Below, one piece after another: positions 17,268 through 25,813 of a stretch of 64,000 nucleotides of DNA. The notes beneath the pieces were generated by a model. The model was not told the origin of the DNA, searched no databases, and saw nothing but the letters and a program-made list of their open reading frames with translations. The stretch spans positions 1,674,001-1,738,000 of the forward strand of contig NZ_JADBEK010000001.1 in NCBI RefSeq assembly GCF_014873145.1, given 5' to 3'. Source of the DNA: Nonomuraea angiospora (GTDB taxonomy: Bacteria; Actinomycetota; Actinomycetes; Streptosporangiales; Streptosporangiaceae). Within the stretch, counting starts at the first letter, position 1, and each line of letters begins with the position of its first letter. The position numbers and the translations under genes were made by a program.

Positions 17268-17903
17268 ATGCCGACCTCCGCCAGACCGCTGCGCAGAGAC
17301 GCGCAGCGCAACCGCGACCTGCTGGTGACGGCCGCGAGAGAGCTGTTCGCCGCCCGCGGGCTGGACGTCCCCCTCGACGAGATCGCCCGTACGGCCGGGG
17401 TGAGCAGCGGCACCCTCTACAACCACTTCCCGAGCCGCGACGACCTCGTCGACGCCGTCTTCGCCGACCGCACGGCCACCGTGGTGCAGATCTCGGAGCA
17501 CGCCCTGTCGATGCCGGACGCGTGGGGCGGGCTGGTGCACTTCCTGGAGCGGGTGTGCGAGCTGCAGGCCGCCGACCGCGGCTACAACGACCTCGTCTCG
17601 CACCGGGGCCCGCAGCCCACTCCGGCCGGCGACCCGGCTCACGGCTACGCGATGATGTCGCGGATCATCGAGCGCGCGCACGAGGCCGGGGTGCTGCGGC
17701 CGGACTGCACCCTGGAGGACATGGTGTTCGTGACGTGGGGGATCGCCCGCACGGTCGAGGCCACCGCCGCCGTCCGGCCCGAGGTGTGGCGGCGGCATCT
17801 GGCGCTGATCCTCGACGGGTTCCGCGCGCCGGCGGCGCATCCGCTGCCGGAGCCGCCCCTGCGGCCCGACGAGCTGGTGCGCATCATGCGCGAGCTCTGC
17901 TGA
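17268..17903 (+). CDS. TetR/AcrR-family transcriptional regulator
   Basis: 211 residues. N-terminal helix-turn-helix: ELFAARGLDVPLDEIARTAGVSSGTLYNHFPSRDDLVDAVF. The ligand domain ends LLRPDELVRIMRELC. ATG 17268 matches the predicted transcription start; ATG 17259 is possible but lies inside the -10. Targets by position: itself, the divergent SDR and possibly the downstream pirin gene, whose leader carries TTGAATTTTCAA, similar to one half of the operator. Confidence 0.93.
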   Translation: MPTSARPLRRDAQRNRDLLVTAARELFAARGLDVPLDEIARTAGVSSGTLYNHFPSRDDLVDAVFADRTATVVQISEHALSMPDAWGGLVHFLERVCELQAADRGYNDLVSHRGPQPTPAGDPAHGYAMMSRIIERAHEAGVLRPDCTLEDMVFVTWGIARTVEATAAVRPEVWRRHLALILDGFRAPAAHPLPEPPLRPDELVRIMRELC

Positions 17904-17993
17904 CCGGCGCCCTGACGCGGGCCGGGAATGCGCGGCGGTGGTCGTGTGTTGTGGCGAGCAACCGATTGAATTTTCAACAAACCAGGAGGGGTC

Positions 17994-18968
17994 ATGCCCG
18001 CCATCACCGCTGACACCCTGACCCTGCCCCGCGTCGCCGCACCCGACCCGGCGGCCGTCGCGCGGCGGCCCGTGCGGTCGGTGACGACCGCGCCCAGCGG
18101 GTTCGAGGGCGAGGGCTTCCCGGTACGGCGCGCGTTCGCCGGCGTGCCGCAGTCCGCGCTGGACCCGTTCATCCACATGGACCAGATGGGCGAGGTCGAG
18201 TACGCGCCCGGCGAGCCCAAGGGCACCCCCTGGCACCCGCACCGCGGGTTCGAGACCGTCACCTACATCATCGACGGCATCTTCGAGCACCAGGACTCCA
18301 ACGGCGGCGGCGGCACGATCACCGACGGCGACACCCAGTGGATGACCGCGGGCTCGGGCCTGCTGCACATCGAGAAGCCGCCGGAGCACCTCGTGGTCTC
18401 GGGCGGGCTGTTCCACGGCGTCCAGCTGTGGGTCAACCTGCCTCGGGCGCACAAGTTCCACCTGCCCCGCTACCAGGACATCCGCGGGCGGCAGGCGGCG
18501 CTGCTCGCCTCGGACGACGGCGGCGCGCTGCTGCGGGTGATCGCCGGCGAGCTGGACGGCCACGCCGGTCCGGGCGTCACGTTCACCCCGATCACGATGG
18601 TGCACGCCACGGTGAGCCCCGGCGCCCGGCTGGAGGTGCCGTGGAACCCCGCCTACAACGCCCTGGCCTACGTCCTGGCCGGACACGGCTACGCCGGGGA
18701 CGAGCGCACGCCGGTGCGCAAGGGACAACTGGTCGTCTTCGGCCAGGGCGGGGCGATCACCGTCGCCGCCGACCCGGCCCAGCCGCAGGCCGAGCCGAAC
18801 CTGGAGGTGCTGCTGCTCGGCGGGCAGCCGATCCGCGAGCCGGTCGTCCAGTACGGCCCCTTCGTGATGAACAACCGCGCCGAGATCCTTCAGGCGATGG
18901 AGGACTACCAGGCCGGCCGCCTGGGCGTCATCCCCGCCGAGCGCCTCCCGCACACCGGACAGGAGTGA
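17994..18968 (+). CDS. Pirin-family bicupin protein
   Basis: 324 residues. The N-terminal cupin has the metal-binding set of pirins: HPHRGFETVTYIIDG (two His), then His in FEHQDS and the Glu/His of LLHIEKPPE. The C-terminal cupin starts near TFTPITMVHATV. ATG 17994 follows AGGAGG. Pirins act as quercetinase-like dioxygenases or redox-sensing cofactors; which applies here is not visible. It is followed two bases after its stop by the TPR gene, so the two form an operon. Confidence 0.92.
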   Translation: MPAITADTLTLPRVAAPDPAAVARRPVRSVTTAPSGFEGEGFPVRRAFAGVPQSALDPFIHMDQMGEVEYAPGEPKGTPWHPHRGFETVTYIIDGIFEHQDSNGGGGTITDGDTQWMTAGSGLLHIEKPPEHLVVSGGLFHGVQLWVNLPRAHKFHLPRYQDIRGRQAALLASDDGGALLRVIAGELDGHAGPGVTFTPITMVHATVSPGARLEVPWNPAYNALAYVLAGHGYAGDERTPVRKGQLVVFGQGGAITVAADPAQPQAEPNLEVLLLGGQPIREPVVQYGPFVMNNRAEILQAMEDYQAGRLGVIPAERLPHTGQE

Positions 18969-18970
18969 AC

Positions 18971-19291
18971 ATGCCGATCGAGAAGCTGGCCGAGGAGTAC
19001 AGGCGCGGGCGCCGGTTCTTCGACTCGCAGGACTACATCGGGGCCGCCCGCATCCTGGCCCCGGTGGTGGCCGCGGCGCCGGACAACCTCGCGGCCCGGC
19101 TGCTGCTGGCCCGTGCCTACTACCACTCGGCCCAGCTCGGCCGGGCCGAGGCCGAGCTCCGGCTGGTGCTGGAGCGCGACCCGGCGGAGGGGTACGCCTG
19201 CCTGCTCCTCGGTCGTACGCTGCAGCGCCGGAACAGGCCGAAGGACGCCGAGCCGTACCTGCGCATGCATGCCGCGATGACCGGCGAGTGA
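18971..19291 (+). CDS. Small tetratricopeptide-repeat protein
   Basis: 106 residues, almost entirely helical TPR units: FFDSQDYIGAARILAPVVAAAPDN, LLLARAYYHSAQLGRAEAELRLVLERDP and LLLGRTLQRRNRPKDAEPYLRMH. ATG 18971 follows AGGAG. Presumably a protein-interaction partner, translated with pirin. A pirin-TPR pairing is seen; its function is not known to me. Confidence 0.88.
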   Translation: MPIEKLAEEYRRGRRFFDSQDYIGAARILAPVVAAAPDNLAARLLLARAYYHSAQLGRAEAELRLVLERDPAEGYACLLLGRTLQRRNRPKDAEPYLRMHAAMTGE

Positions 19292-19345
19292 CCTGCGCGA
19301 CGCCGGGCGCCGCCGTCCCCGGACGGCGGCGCTCCGGCCTGCGGT

Positions 19346-19380
19346 GATATCCATTTAAATATCGATAATCAAGGCATATC
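19346..19380. other. AT-rich patch with nested palindromes before the PBP gene
   Basis: GATAT-N8-ATATC (19346-19363) encloses ATTTAAAT, and ATATC recurs at 19376. Such AT-rich sequence is exceptional in this window and may be a regulator site; no clear -10/-35 is visible in the 122-bp gap. Confidence 0.35.
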
Positions 19381-19413
19381 AGTCTTGGACAGCGCGAATG
19401 GCTCTGTGCTGTC

Positions 19414-21588
19414 ATGACGCCCATGTCCCCTTCGAGCCCCTTGTGGAGCCTTGCCCGCCTGACCGGAGCGGCCGTGGCCGCCGGCACGGTGGTCGCCGCG
19501 ATCGCGCTGCCCACCGTGGGCGGCACAGGCTCCCTGTTCGTCTCGGCCACCGAGATGCTTGATCTCAAGCCCGCCCAGCTCGAAGAGCCGCCCCTGGCCC
19601 AGACCTCCGTCGTGTACGACGCCGAGGGCAACCGCATCGCCCAGTTCTACGCCGAGAACCGCAAGGAGGTGCGCCTGGACCAGATCGCCGACGTGATGAA
19701 GACGGCGATCGTCGCCATCGAGGACTACCGCTTCTACGAGCACGGCGCGCTCGACCTGGAGGGCACCGCCCGCGCCCTGGCCAAGAACCTCAGCTCGGGC
19801 GGCATCGCCCAGGGCGGCTCGTCGATCACCCAGCAGTACGTCAAGCAGGTCCTGCTGAACTCGGCCGACACCGAGGAGGGCAAGAACAAGGCGCTGGAGG
19901 CCAGCTACGCGCGCAAGCTCAAGGAGCTGCGGTACGCGATGGGCGTCGAGGAGAAGTACTCCAAGGACGAGATTCTCCGCCGATATCTGAACATCGCCTA
20001 TTACGGCGCGGGCGCCAACGGCGTGGAGGCGGCGGCCCGGCGCTTCTTCGGCGTCTCGGCCGCCGACCTGAACCTGGCCCAGGCGGCGACCCTGGCCGGC
20101 GCCGTCCAGAACCCCAACAGGACCGACCCCGCGCTCGGCAAGCAGTCCCGCGCGCTGCTGCTGGAGCGCCGGAACGTGGTGCTGGACCGGATGGCGCAAC
20201 TCGGCCGGATCACGCCGGACCAGGCGACGCGCGCCAAGGCGGCGAAACTCGGCTACAAGGGCGTCGAGGCCCCCAACGGCTGCCAGGCCAGCCGTTACCC
20301 CTACTTCTGCGAATACGTACGTCATGAGCTGCTCACCAATCCCGCCTTCGGCAGGACCGAGCGGGCCAGGAAGCAGCGCTTCGCCCGCGGCGGCCTGAAG
20401 ATCTCCACGACCCTGGACCCGAAGGCGCAGCGGGCGGCGGAGACGGCGATCAGGAAGCACGTGTTCGCCTCGGACCACCCCGTCGCCGCCGAGGCGCTGG
20501 TCGAGCCGGGCACCGGCGAGATCAAGGCGATGGCGGCCAGCCGCCCCTACGGCCGTTCGGCCAAGCGGAACGAGATCTCCTACAACCCGGTGGCGGACAA
20601 GCGGCACGGCGGGTTGATCGGCTTCCAGGCGGGCTCGACGTTCAAGACGTTCACGCTGATCACGGCGCTGGCGCAGGGCATGAAGATCGACGACGGGATC
20701 AGCGTGACCAACGCCTACACCGCCCCTGGCTACGCCTCGTTCAAGAACTGCAAGGGCCAGAACATGGGCATCCCGTCCTGGACGGTCACCAACGACGAGG
20801 GCTCGCCTGGTTTCAAGACGCTGGCCACCGGTACGTGGGGGTCGGTGAACACGTTCTTCATGGCGCTGGAGCAGCGGGTCGGCCTGTGCGAGACGGTTCA
20901 GACGGCCAAGTCGCTGGGCATCAAGCGGGCGGACGAGGGGCCGCTGCAGGAGTACGAGACGTTCACGCTCGGGATCAACGAGATGGACCCGGTGACCGTG
21001 GCCACCGCGTACGCGGCCGTCGCGGCGCGCGGCACGTACTGCGCCCCCATGGTCATCACCAAGGTGACGGAGGCGAGCACCGGCAGGGCGACCTCGTACG
21101 AGCCGTCGTGCCGCAAGGCGCTCGACCCGGAGGTGGCCGACGCGACCGCGCACGTCCTGTCCGGCGTGTTCACCAAGGGCACGATGCGCGGGGTCGGCGG
21201 CATCGGCCGCCCGGCGGCGGGCAAGACGGGCACCACGGACGGCTACGCCACGGCCTGGTTCGCCGGGTTCACCCCCGACCTGGCGGGCGCGGTCAGCCTG
21301 GGCGACCCGCGCGGCTCCCAGCGCTACAAGCTGACCGGGGTCACGATCGGCGGCCGCACCTTCGGCGCGGTGGCCGGCGCCTCGGTGCCCGGGCCGATCT
21401 GGAAGGACACCATGATGGCCGCCCTGAAGGACGTGCCGGCCGCGGACTTCACCCCGGTGAACACGGCCCGCTTCGGCGGCTGCGGCCAGAGCTGCGCCCC
21501 GCCCCGCGACGACCGCCCGGACCAGGACCAGGGCCAGGCCCAGACCCAGGACCAGGACCAGGACCGGCCCGCGGACACCGAGGGCTGA
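19414..21588 (+). CDS. Class A penicillin-binding protein (transglycosylase/transpeptidase)
   Basis: 724 residues. One N-terminal membrane helix (about 10-35). GT51 domain: EDYRFYEHGALD and GGSSITQQYVKQVLLN, then RRYLNIAYYGAGANGVEAAARRFFG. Transpeptidase domain: SxxK as GSTFKTF, SxN as WGSVNTF, KTG as GKTGTTDGYATAWFAG. It polymerises and cross-links peptidoglycan outside the membrane. The tail is low-complexity, rich in Gln and Asp (QDQGQAQTQDQDQDR). Length and motif order are normal for actinobacterial class A PBPs (PonA-like). Confidence 0.94.
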   Translation: MTPMSPSSPLWSLARLTGAAVAAGTVVAAIALPTVGGTGSLFVSATEMLDLKPAQLEEPPLAQTSVVYDAEGNRIAQFYAENRKEVRLDQIADVMKTAIVAIEDYRFYEHGALDLEGTARALAKNLSSGGIAQGGSSITQQYVKQVLLNSADTEEGKNKALEASYARKLKELRYAMGVEEKYSKDEILRRYLNIAYYGAGANGVEAAARRFFGVSAADLNLAQAATLAGAVQNPNRTDPALGKQSRALLLERRNVVLDRMAQLGRITPDQATRAKAAKLGYKGVEAPNGCQASRYPYFCEYVRHELLTNPAFGRTERARKQRFARGGLKISTTLDPKAQRAAETAIRKHVFASDHPVAAEALVEPGTGEIKAMAASRPYGRSAKRNEISYNPVADKRHGGLIGFQAGSTFKTFTLITALAQGMKIDDGISVTNAYTAPGYASFKNCKGQNMGIPSWTVTNDEGSPGFKTLATGTWGSVNTFFMALEQRVGLCETVQTAKSLGIKRADEGPLQEYETFTLGINEMDPVTVATAYAAVAARGTYCAPMVITKVTEASTGRATSYEPSCRKALDPEVADATAHVLSGVFTKGTMRGVGGIGRPAAGKTGTTDGYATAWFAGFTPDLAGAVSLGDPRGSQRYKLTGVTIGGRTFGAVAGASVPGPIWKDTMMAALKDVPAADFTPVNTARFGGCGQSCAPPRDDRPDQDQGQAQTQDQDQDRPADTEG

Positions 21589-21657
21589 CTCGAACAATCG
21601 AATTGCCCGGGCTGCTCGCTCCCCTGGACGACCCCGGGCTCAAGTTCCCACGGCAGA

Positions 21658-22278
21658 ATGATGTCGATGATCGTTTCGCCCGCCGTGCGCGTCCCCGTCA
21701 CCGCCGCCGTCCTGATCTGCCTCGCCGGCTGCGGCGCGCAGGCGTATGGTGCCGGTGCCGCGCCGACTCCTCCTGCGGCGACGGCTCTCCCGCCCGGTCA
21801 CCCCCTGGGCCAGCCGCCGCCGACGGTGTGGTCCCCGCCGCCGACCCCGTCCTGCGCCGGCTCGGGACTGCTCCTGTACGCCGGACCGCCGGACGCCGCG
21901 ATGGGGCTGCGCGTGCAGACCGTGACGCTCACCAACTGCGGCGACACGGTGCGGCGGGTCAAGGGGTACCCGCGCGTCCGGCTCCTGGACGGGGACGGCG
22001 AGGCGCTGAAGGTGACGATCGACCGGGGTGCCCGGCGGGTCACCACCGCCGTCGAGGATCCCGGGCCGAAGGAGGTGACCGTACGGCCGGGCCGGTCGGC
22101 CGCCTTCACCCTGGCGTGGCGCAACACCTACGGCGGCACCACCCGTCCGCCCGCGGTCGGCGCCACGCTCGTCGTCACCACCGGCTCGGGCCGGCAGCAC
22201 GTCAGCGGGCTCTTCGACCTCGGCTCCACGAACCTCCTGGGCGTCACCGCCTGGAAACCGGTCACGGTCAAGCGATGA
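21658..22278 (+). CDS. DUF4232-type secreted lipoprotein
   Basis: 206 residues with a lipoprotein signal (VTAAVLICLAGC, lipobox LAGC) and a Pro/Ala-rich linker. The mature domain has the DUF4232 pattern: conserved Cys in PSCAGSGLLL and LTNCGDTVRRVKGYPRVRLLDGDG, then VRPGRSAAFTLAW. Immunoglobulin-like surface domain of unknown role. It starts 69 bp after the PBP stop, and a terminator follows at 22380. Confidence 0.83.
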   Translation: MMSMIVSPAVRVPVTAAVLICLAGCGAQAYGAGAAPTPPAATALPPGHPLGQPPPTVWSPPPTPSCAGSGLLLYAGPPDAAMGLRVQTVTLTNCGDTVRRVKGYPRVRLLDGDGEALKVTIDRGARRVTTAVEDPGPKEVTVRPGRSAAFTLAWRNTYGGTTRPPAVGATLVVTTGSGRQHVSGLFDLGSTNLLGVTAWKPVTVKR

Positions 22279-22379
22279 GCCCTGCCCCCCCCGGCGGCGA
22301 GGCGGCCCCATAAGCCTGATCGCTGCCGCGAGCCGTCCCTGAGGCGACGGCGACGCGCGAGGGGTCGCCGGGCGCGTCC

Positions 22380-22421
22380 GGCCGCGCGGCGGCCTCCTCC
22401 CGAGGAGATCGCCGCGCGGCC
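22380..22421. terminator. Hairpin terminator between convergent genes
   Basis: 12-bp perfect stem (GGCCGCGCGGCG at 22380-22391 with 22410-22421); the loop itself can pair CTCCTC with GAGGAG. Lies between the DUF4232 gene and the GH3 stop. Confidence 0.7.
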
Positions 22422-22427
22422 GACCGC

Positions 22428-24692
22428 TCAGCCCGCCGGGGTGTCGGAGTTCGCCATCCGCAGCAGGTCGTCCATGGACGGCGGCTGCTGCCCGCCCTGG
22501 GAGGCGCCCATGCTGAGCAGGGTCGCCAGCGGGATCTGGGCGATCAGCGCCTGGCTGGCCGGGTCGGTGAAGAAGCTCGGCTCGCCGTCCCCGGCCTTCA
22601 GCAGGACCTCCTCGACGATCTTCCGGCCACGGGGATGGGCCAGCCATTCCTGAAGCGTGCCGTCCGCCGTGAGCGCGGCCTGCGGCGGCTCCACGTCCAG
22701 GTGGACGCGCTGCTCCAGGAGCAGGTCACGGGAGGAGCGGCCGACGTGCACGCCGTACTCGCCGGGCTCGGCCACCCACCGCCCGTGCCGGGTGCTCCAG
22801 TAGCTGAAGGCCCGGGCGTCGAGCTCGATCGTCACGCGGGCGCTCTCGCCGGGGGCCAGGCGGACCTTGCGGAAGCCGCGCAGCTCGCGTTCGGGACGGT
22901 CCACGCCGGCGACGGGGTCGCTGACGTACACCTGCACGACCTCGGCGCCCTGCCGCGTGCCGGTGTTCGTCACCGTGACCTCGACGCGGGCCTCGGCCCG
23001 TGCGGGGTCGGGGACGTGCACGGCCAGGTCGGAGTAGGCGAAAGTGGTGTACGACAGCCCGAACCCGAACGGGAAGGCCACGTCCCGCCCGGTGCGGTCG
23101 TACCAGCGGTAGCCGATGTAGAGGCGCTCGCCGTAGAGCACCTGGCCCTCCGAGCCTGGCCAGTTGACGTGCGCGGGCGTGTCGGACAGCCGGTGCGGGA
23201 CGGTCTCCGCCAGCCGGCCGGAGGGGTCGGCGTGCCCGAAGATCAGGTCGGCCGCGGCGCCGCCGCCCGCCTGGCCCGGCAGCCACATCTCCAGCAGGGC
23301 GGCCGCGTGCTCGGTGAGCGGGCCGGTCAGCACGACGCCGCCGTTGCTCAGCACGACCGCGACCGACGGGTTGACCGCGGCCACCGCTTCGAGCAGCCGG
23401 AGCTGCGCCTCCGGCAGGTCCAGGTCCTCGCGGTCGAAGCCCTCGGACTCGGCCTCCGACGGCTCGCCGAGGAACACCAGGACCGCGGCGGCGCCGCGGG
23501 CGGCCTCCACCGCCTCGGCGAGCAGGGCGGCGTCGGGCTCCCCGTCGAGGCGGAACCCGGGCGCGAAGGCGACCTCGCGCGAGGTGGCGGCGCGGATCGC
23601 CGTCAGGGCGTCGTCCAGGCGGGTCGGGTTGATGAGGGAGCTGCCGGCGCCCTGGTAGCGCGGGGTGCGCGCGAACTCGCCCAGCACCGCGATCGGGCCG
23701 CCGGACTCCGGGTCCAGCGGGAGCAGGCCGCCGTCGTTCTTCAGCAGGACCGCGCACTCGGCCGCGACCCGGCGGGCGAGCGCGTGGTGCGCGTCGAAGT
23801 CTGGCGCCGCGTCCGCGCGCCCCTCCCGCAGCCGCTCGTGGGTGCTCACCAGGCGTTCCACGGCGACGTCCAGGACCTCTTCGCTCAGCTCGCCGGCGCG
23901 CACGGCCTCGACGATGGCGGCGGCGCTGCGGCCGCCGGTGCCCGGCATCTCCAGGTCCAGGCCGGAGCGGACGGCGGCGACCGGGTCGTGCACCGCGCCC
24001 CAGTCGGAGACGACGTAGCCGTCGAAGCCCCACTCCTCGCGCAGGACCGTCGTGAGCAGCCAGGGGTTCTCCGAGGCGTACACGCCGTTGACCCGGTTGT
24101 ACGAGCACATGATCGTGGCCGGGCGCGCCTCGCGGACGACGTGCTCGAACGCGCGCAGGTAGATCTCCCGCAGGGTGCGCTCGTCCACTTCCGCGCTGAC
24201 GCGCATGCGGTCGGTCTCCTGGTTGTTGGCCGCGAAGTGCTTGACCGACGCGCCGACGCCGCGCGACTGCAGGCCCGCGACCCACGCCGCGCCCATGACG
24301 CCGGCCAGCAGCGGGTCCTCGGCGAAATACTCGAAGTTGCGCCCGCACAGCGGGGAGCGCTTCATGTTGACGCCCGGGCCGAGCAGCACGTCCACGCCGA
24401 GCGCCCTGGCCTCGACCGCGAGCGCCTCCCCGACCTCGCGCAGGAGGCCGTCGTCCCATGACGAGCCCAGTGCCGCCGCGGTGGGGAACGCCGTGGCGGG
24501 CATGCTGTCGGCGAGCCCGAGGTGATCGACCCCGGCCCGCTGCAGGCGTACGCCGTGGGGGCCGTCGGTGAGCAGCGCGGCCGGCACGCCCGCGTGCGAC
24601 ACCTCCGCGGTCGTCCAGAAACTGGCGCCGGACACGAGCCGCGCCTTCTCCTCGAGCGTGAGCCGTTCGACGACGGAGCGTCCGTCGGTCAT
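22428..24692 (-). CDS. GH3 beta-glucosidase, cytoplasmic (second copy)
   Basis: 754 residues, no signal peptide. Early motif KARLVSGASFWTTAEVSHAGVPAALLTDGPHGVR, KHFAANNQETDR, and nucleophile Asp in VVSDWGAVHDPVAAV. Sandwich domain with the acid/base Glu region EPSEAESEGFDREDLDLPE, then an FN3 domain from FGLSYTTFAYSDL. It ends in a Gln/Gly/Pro-rich linker (SQGGQQPPSMDDLLRM) typical of the DesR/BglX-like group. The divergent LacI gene and the operators at 24727-24790 indicate substrate-induced expression. Confidence 0.93.
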   Translation of the reverse strand: MTDGRSVVERLTLEEKARLVSGASFWTTAEVSHAGVPAALLTDGPHGVRLQRAGVDHLGLADSMPATAFPTAAALGSSWDDGLLREVGEALAVEARALGVDVLLGPGVNMKRSPLCGRNFEYFAEDPLLAGVMGAAWVAGLQSRGVGASVKHFAANNQETDRMRVSAEVDERTLREIYLRAFEHVVREARPATIMCSYNRVNGVYASENPWLLTTVLREEWGFDGYVVSDWGAVHDPVAAVRSGLDLEMPGTGGRSAAAIVEAVRAGELSEEVLDVAVERLVSTHERLREGRADAAPDFDAHHALARRVAAECAVLLKNDGGLLPLDPESGGPIAVLGEFARTPRYQGAGSSLINPTRLDDALTAIRAATSREVAFAPGFRLDGEPDAALLAEAVEAARGAAAVLVFLGEPSEAESEGFDREDLDLPEAQLRLLEAVAAVNPSVAVVLSNGGVVLTGPLTEHAAALLEMWLPGQAGGGAAADLIFGHADPSGRLAETVPHRLSDTPAHVNWPGSEGQVLYGERLYIGYRWYDRTGRDVAFPFGFGLSYTTFAYSDLAVHVPDPARAEARVEVTVTNTGTRQGAEVVQVYVSDPVAGVDRPERELRGFRKVRLAPGESARVTIELDARAFSYWSTRHGRWVAEPGEYGVHVGRSSRDLLLEQRVHLDVEPPQAALTADGTLQEWLAHPRGRKIVEEVLLKAGDGEPSFFTDPASQALIAQIPLATLLSMGASQGGQQPPSMDDLLRMANSDTPAG

Positions 24693-24726
24693 GTCGTGAC
24701 CTTCCTGTCCTGCGGGGATGAGCGGA

Positions 24727-24790
24727 AGCTAGCGCGCGCTAGCTGCCAGCCATGCGACGCTAACCTTGGGGCACTAGCGCGCGCAAGTGC
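24727..24790. promoter_or_regulatory. Paired LacI operators (CTAGCGCGCGCTAG type)
   Basis: Perfect 18-bp palindrome AGCTAGCGCGCGCTAGCT (24727-24744) and near-palindrome GCACTAGCGCGCGCAAGTGC (24771-24790, one mismatched pair). Centres are 45 bp apart, one near each of the divergent GH3 and lacI starts, well placed for looping or dual repression. Confidence 0.75.
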
Positions 24791-24816
24791 CAGATCGGGG
24801 AAACGGGAGGGCGGCC

Positions 24817-25806
24817 ATGGGCGGACGGGCACGGCGGGTGACGGCGAGCGACATCGCGCGGTCCCTGGGGATCTCCCGGGCCACGGTGGGCTTCGTCATC
24901 AACGACACCCCGGGCCAGACGATCTCGGAGGCCACCCGGCGCAAGGTGCTCGCCGAGGCCGCGCGCCTGGGCTACCGCCCGCACGCCGCCGCCAGGGCGC
25001 TGGCCCGGGGCAGCAACCGCATCGTCCTGTTCATCCTGCCCGACTGGCCGGTGGAGCACAGCCTGCGCCGCTACCTGGAGGAGGCGACCCTCGTCCTGGA
25101 CCGCGCCGGCTACTCGCTGGTGACCTGGACCCGGCACGCGGGCGGCCGTTCCCGCCCGCTGTGGGAGACGCTCGACCCCGACCTCGTCGTCCCGGTCCTC
25201 CCCCTCCCCCGCGATGACCTCGACGTCCTGCGCCGGGAGGCGGGCGCGCGGCTGCTTCTCGGCGGCGACGAGCCCTCCGAGCTGCACGAGGTGCCGTCCC
25301 TGCGGGCCGGGCCGGCCCTCCAGGTGGACCATCTCCACGAGCGCGGGCACGCCCGGCTGGCCGTCGCCCTCACGGACGACCCGCGCCTGGAGCTGCTCGC
25401 CGGCCTGCGCGCCTCTCTCGCGCGGGCGCGGGCCGCGGAGCTCGGCCTCGAGATCGCCGACGTGCGGACGGTCTCCGGCGAGGACGGCTCCGCGGCCGAT
25501 GCCGTTCGGGACTGGGTGGACGCCGGCGTCACCGGGGTGGTCGCCTACAACGACGACATCGGCGCCGCCGTCGTGGGGGCGGCCGTGCGCGCGGGGATCG
25601 CCGTGCCCGGCCGCCTCGCGGTGGTCGGGCACGACGACAGCCCCCTGGCCCGGCTGCTGGTGCCCGCGCTGACGAGCGTGCGCGTGGACGTGGCGGGTCT
25701 GGGCAGGTACGCCGCCCATCGCGCGCTGCACGCCCTCGGCGTGGAGGAGACGCCCCCGGCCGAGCCCGACGTCCGGGCCGGTGTGGTTCACCGGGAGACG
25801 TCGTGA
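24817..25806 (+). CDS. LacI-family transcriptional regulator of the second GH3 gene
   Basis: 329 residues. HTH/hinge: TASDIARSLGISRATVGFVINDTPGQTISEATRRKVLAEAARLGYRPH; Phe replaces the usual Ser/Thr-Val-Ser-Lys in the recognition helix. The effector domain includes TGVVAYNDDIGAAVVGAAVRAG and VVGHDDSPLARLLVPALTSV. ATG 24817 follows GGGAGG at six bases; the frame extends upstream to 24787 without ribosome-site support and into the operator. It converges on the MFS gene with seven bases between stops. Confidence 0.93.
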   Translation: MGGRARRVTASDIARSLGISRATVGFVINDTPGQTISEATRRKVLAEAARLGYRPHAAARALARGSNRIVLFILPDWPVEHSLRRYLEEATLVLDRAGYSLVTWTRHAGGRSRPLWETLDPDLVVPVLPLPRDDLDVLRREAGARLLLGGDEPSELHEVPSLRAGPALQVDHLHERGHARLAVALTDDPRLELLAGLRASLARARAAELGLEIADVRTVSGEDGSAADAVRDWVDAGVTGVVAYNDDIGAAVVGAAVRAGIAVPGRLAVVGHDDSPLARLLVPALTSVRVDVAGLGRYAAHRALHALGVEETPPAEPDVRAGVVHRETS

Positions 25807-25813
25807 CTGGGCG

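Noticed and set aside
19414..24692. Biosynthetic gene cluster linking PBP, DUF4232 and GH3
   Set aside because: No synthase, tailoring or resistance logic connects them; a terminator separates the units.
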